Part shown: piece by piece, positions 61,905 to 64,000 of the stretch
Position numbering within the stretch: position 1 is the stretch's first letter
Layout: each line of letters starts with the position of its first letter
Assembly (NCBI GenBank): GCA_913055635.1
Contig: CAJXLK010000005.1
Coordinates: forward strand, 1 to 64,000
DNA length: 64,000 bases
From: an uncultured Bacteroidota bacterium
GTDB lineage: Bacteria; Bacteroidota; Bacteroidia; Bacteroidales; UBA12077
Direction: 5' to 3'
Program-made: the position numbers and the translations under genes
The notes under the pieces: model-generated
The model's input: only the letters and a program-made list of their open reading frames with translations
Databases searched by the model: none
What the model was told of the DNA's origin: nothing

Positions 61905-62042
61905 ATGTCTTTACAACAATTTTTCCTGCCCTGGATTGTGGCCTTCGTTGCTCTTTTAAGGGGTGTGAATTGGTTCCAGCCGTTGAACAAGGATTTTCAG
62001 GCCTTTATAAATAAGCTCGATACCCAAGGTTCCGGCCAATAA
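61905..62042 (+). CDS. Possible 45-residue peptide
   Basis: ATG 61905 to TAA 62042 would encode MSLQQFFLPWIVAFVALLRG, then VNWFQPLNKDFQAFINKLDTQGSGQ. A hydrophobic stretch at residues 6-18 could be a short membrane segment. The opposite strand is open over the same span, so this may be a gene remnant. Weak support. Confidence 0.2.
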   Translation: MSLQQFFLPWIVAFVALLRGVNWFQPLNKDFQAFINKLDTQGSGQ

Positions 62043-62126
62043 GGTGATCAGGGTCGTTGTCTAAATGAACAGCGGCCCTGAACATTTTGAGAACCCCTTT
62101 ATCAAACTGGTTGGTAATTAATTTGA

Positions 62127-62190
62127 ATGAAACCTGCATCCAGTAACCTACACAACAAGGACATGATTATTCATGCAGGTTCCATACGGC
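62127..62190 (+). repeat. Copy of the dispersed ATGAAACC...CAACAAGG element, with a 9-bp inverted repeat
   Basis: Begins ATGAAACCTGCATCC, contains ACACAACAAGG and ends ATGCAGGTTCCATACGG. AACCTGCAT pairs perfectly with ATGCAGGTT around a 33-base loop. Translated from its ATG it reads M-K-P-A-S-S-N-L-H-N-K and stays open for 24 residues. Confidence 0.7.
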
Positions 62191-62258
62191 CAAATTATTA
62201 AATAAAAGATAACCGTATGAAAAGGTCATTTAGATTACGTGAGAATACTGAGGAATTT

Positions 62259-62328
62259 TTGAGACACCCCTGTTTCATCATTTTCTCATTTTATGTATTT
62301 TTGATTTGAGACAAAATTTTTGTTTCAA
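62259..62328. promoter_or_regulatory. Two similar palindromes (TTGAGACA...TGTTTCA)
   Basis: 62306-62328 is TTGAGACAAAA-T-TTTTGTTTCAA, pairing at 10 of 11 positions per arm. 62259-62277 is TTGAGACACCCCTGTTTCA, with the same outer bases and a shorter centre. Centres are 49 bp apart. They could be operator sites, but there is no gene start close by. Confidence 0.35.
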
Positions 62329-62601
62329 TTCTATTCCTGCGCTAGCTCATTCCATCCCCTGCCTGTTTTTGGCAAAGATATAGAAGGATTCACAAAGGGC
62401 AACGCCCAGGAATAGCGGGAGAACAAATAAGCTCTTTTAGGCTCCGGTTCTTTTCGCAGCAACAGCAATGTCCCTCCCGGTAACACCCCGGGTCAACTTG
62501 AGCAGCCTACAAAAGCACTGGAATTCATTCGTGCAAAGACGTATTAAGGGTTGTTAATCAGTATAGCATTATGCCATAATCAATTCTTATCGAAACGCTC
62601 A

Positions 62602-62663
62602 CCATGGAACCCACCCGCTTTTTTCACAGCCTTGTTGTGCAGGTTCCTACATGTGGGTTTCAT
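62602..62663 (-). repeat. Inverted copy of the dispersed element upstream of the gene at 62689
   Basis: On the minus strand it begins ATGAAACCCACATGTAGG, has CTGCACAACAAGG and ends GGGTGGGTTCCATGG. AACCCAC pairs with GTGGGTT. Its frame reads M-K-P-T-C-R-N-L-H-N-K and is open for 27 residues. It faces the copy at 62127, so the pair forms a large inverted repeat around about 410 bp. Confidence 0.7.
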
Positions 62664-62688
62664 TAATAAACCAATGAGCTAAAGAACC

Positions 62689-63123
62689 ATGAATGAGCTA
62701 GAAAAATTATCAGGCCGGATTCAGGATATTTCTGATTTTATAAACCGGCTGGAAAAATTAAAAGATACAGGCCGCTATCAAAAGGCCATTGATTCGATCG
62801 ACCAGATGCTTTTCAGCCAGTTTAATGTTACTTCCCATCAACTTGATTCCATTGACGAAGAGTTAACCCGCAAGCTTTATCACCATACCCAGTCTTACGC
62901 TCCTGAGCTGACCGAGGATCTGGCCCGTTTATTGACCGAGCGGGGCGACCTGCTTTATGATCAGCACCGGTTTGAAGAGAGCCGCCGGATATTGGGCGAA
63001 GCCCTGAACCTTTATGATTGGCTGAACCAGGAGCAGGATGATTTATCATTTAAACGGATGAACCGGATGGTATGGATCAATCAGCAGCTTTCAAGGATTG
63101 AACTCAAACGCTCCGGGAATTGA
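62689..63123 (+). CDS. Small helical protein of unknown function
   Basis: A 144-residue, soluble, probably all-helical protein. The region from about residue 70 (YAPELTEDLARLLTERGDLL, then YDQHRFEESRRILGEALNLY) has the spacing of TPR-like helical hairpins. I do not recognise the family with confidence; a relation to DUF6483-like helical proteins is a guess. Its stop codon is directly adjacent to the stop of the convergent pgi gene (63124), with no bases between. Confidence 0.65.
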   Translation: MNELEKLSGRIQDISDFINRLEKLKDTGRYQKAIDSIDQMLFSQFNVTSHQLDSIDEELTRKLYHHTQSYAPELTEDLARLLTERGDLLYDQHRFEESRRILGEALNLYDWLNQEQDDLSFKRMNRMVWINQQLSRIELKRSGN

Positions 63124-64000
63124 TCAGGTTTTATCGCGGTTGATTTTTTCCCATAAACGTTCGCCTTCTGCCTCATATCCGGGTTTACCCAGGAGGGCAA
63201 ACATATTGCTTTTATAGGCTTCGACCCCGGGTTGATTGAAAGGCTCTACGCCAAGCATCATTCCACTGATGGCACATGCTTTTTCAAAGAAATAGATCAC
63301 CTGGCCCAGGTGGTATTCATTGACCGTGGGAATGGATATGGTGATGTTGGGCACTTCCCCGTCGGTATGGGCCAGGCGGGTTCCTGCTTCGGCCATGGCG
63401 TTAACCTGGTAAAGCCTTTTCCCTGCGAGATAATTGAGGTTGTCGGTATCATCTGTGGCTTGCGGAACACTCAGGTGGTGGTAGGGCTCCTCGATCGAAA
63501 GGATTGTTTCAAACAATATCCGTCTGCCTTCCTGGATGTATTGACCCATCGAGTGAAGATCCGTTGTGAACTGGGCGATGGCCGGAAAAATGCCTTTGTG
63601 GTCTTTGCCTTCGCTTTCTCCAAAAAGTTGTTTCCACCATTCCATCAAATAGTACAGGCGGGCCTGGTAAATGCCGAGTATTTCAATGGCTTTTCCTTGG
63701 GTGTAGAGGGCATTGCGCATAACCGCGTAACGGGCAGCGGGATTATCTTTGGGATTGGTTTCAGAAGTGGTCTGACGCCTCATGCTTTCTGCCCCAGCCA
63801 GCAGTTGTTCAATGTCATAGCCTGCCATGGCAATGGGGACAAGCCCCACCGGGGTCAGCACTGAATAGCGCCCACCCACGTCGTCGGGAATGGAATAGGT
63901 CTGATAGCCCTTTTCTCCGGCAAGCTTGCGCAAAGCACCTTTTTCACGGTCGGTAATGGCGATGATCCGCCGGGCCGCTTCCTGGGCTCCTGCTTTCTTC
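63124..64000 (-). CDS. pgi: Glucose-6-phosphate isomerase (5' end outside the window)
   Basis: Interconverts glucose-6-phosphate and fructose-6-phosphate. The frame is open to the window edge, so only the C-terminal about 291 residues are seen. They read [20 protein letters not shown] then [20 protein letters not shown], the sugar-phosphate-binding part of the isomerase, followed by [11 protein letters not shown]-like and [13 protein letters not shown] segments and [17 protein letters not shown] near the end, which are typical for the bacterial (Bacillus-type, about 450-residue) enzyme. The gene's start lies beyond position 64000. Confidence 0.93.
   Translation of the reverse strand, partial: KKAGAQEAARRIIAITDREKGALRKLAGEKGYQTYSIPDDVGGRYSVLTPVGLVPIAMAGYDIEQLLAGAESMRRQTTSETNPKDNPAARYAVMRNALYTQGKAIEILGIYQARLYYLMEWWKQLFGESEGKDHKGIFPAIAQFTTDLHSMGQYIQEGRRILFETILSIEEPYHHLSVPQATDDTDNLNYLAGKRLYQVNAMAEAGTRLAHTDGEVPNITISIPTVNEYHLGQVIYFFEKACAISGMMLGVEPFNQPGVEAYKSNMFALLGKPGYEAEGERLWEKINRDKT

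Larger units (their letters stand above)
61866..62688. other. 823-bp spacer with inverted repeat-element copies and palindromes, no clear gene
   Basis: Between the TonB-dependent receptor and the gene at 62689 I see one possible 45-codon frame (61905-62042), two copies of the dispersed element in opposite orientation (62127-62190 and 62602-62663) and two similar palindromes (62259-62277, 62306-62328). The 410 bp between the two element copies hold no convincing open frame. Confidence 0.6.

Overview
The window looks like a chromosomal segment from a member of the phylum Bacteroidota, probably an anaerobic or facultative Bacteroidales/Marinilabiliales-type bacterium. This rests on the Bacteroidota-style dcw cluster (mraZ to ftsZ followed by yqeY), an FtsZ tail ending in DNVD, an S46 dipeptidyl-peptidase, a glsA/glsB-like glycine-lipid pair, an OMP-type TonB-dependent receptor, and a -33/-7 promoter (GTTG-N19-TATCTTTA) ahead of mraZ. 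A hybrid-cluster protein with the anaerobe-type cysteine spacing and a B12-dependent ribonucleotide reductase support low-oxygen life. Family and genus cannot be fixed from the sequence.

Layout. 1-570: tRNA-Cys(GCA), then a spacer with a 41-bp tandem duplication. 569-17804: pgeF, then a long minus-strand division/cell-wall operon (mraZ, rsmH, ftsL, ftsI, murE, mraY, murD, ftsW, murG, murC, ftsQ, ftsA, ftsZ, ybjQ, yqeY). A DNPR motif in MurE predicts meso-DAP peptidoglycan. 18010-24349: putative glycine-lipid acyltransferases, a PurF-like amidotransferase, a SPOR protein, a LEA-14-like lipoprotein, a TadA-like deaminase and a DUF72 protein. 24612-34022: NAD synthetase, Nudix hydrolase, two cupins, hybrid-cluster protein, zinc transporter, RNase HI and an S46 peptidase. 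34185-46257: rlmN, a membrane-anchored MutS-family ATPase, topoisomerase IV (parE, parC), aroK and class II nrdJ. 46592-64000: a flippase, the divergent kbl/tdh threonine-degradation pair, an M14 peptidase, a haloalkane-dehalogenase-family hydrolase, two tandem aldo-keto reductases, an SDR, a double-VOC protein, a TonB-dependent receptor and a partial pgi.

The main unexplained structure is in the spacers. (1) A 15-bp palindrome, CCCCGCTTAGCGGGG, forms tandem clusters at the 3' ends of three genes and a degenerate cluster at a fourth place. It supplies the stop codons of nadE and hcp and the last codons of the dehalogenase-like gene. (2) At least four other spacers hold tandem arrays, each with its own unit (16 bp, 43-44 bp, 44-47 bp, about 48 bp). 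Several directly abut or overlap a stop codon. (3) A dispersed element beginning ATGAAACC and containing CAACAAGG recurs in five or more copies. The copy upstream of nrdJ is an open 45-codon frame with zinc-ribbon-like cysteines. It is tandemly duplicated so that the start codon of nrdJ lies at the end of the broken second copy. These repeats are the best candidates for something undescribed.

All gene calls are from reading the translations. No database search was possible, and start codons were adjusted where the longest open frame looked too long.
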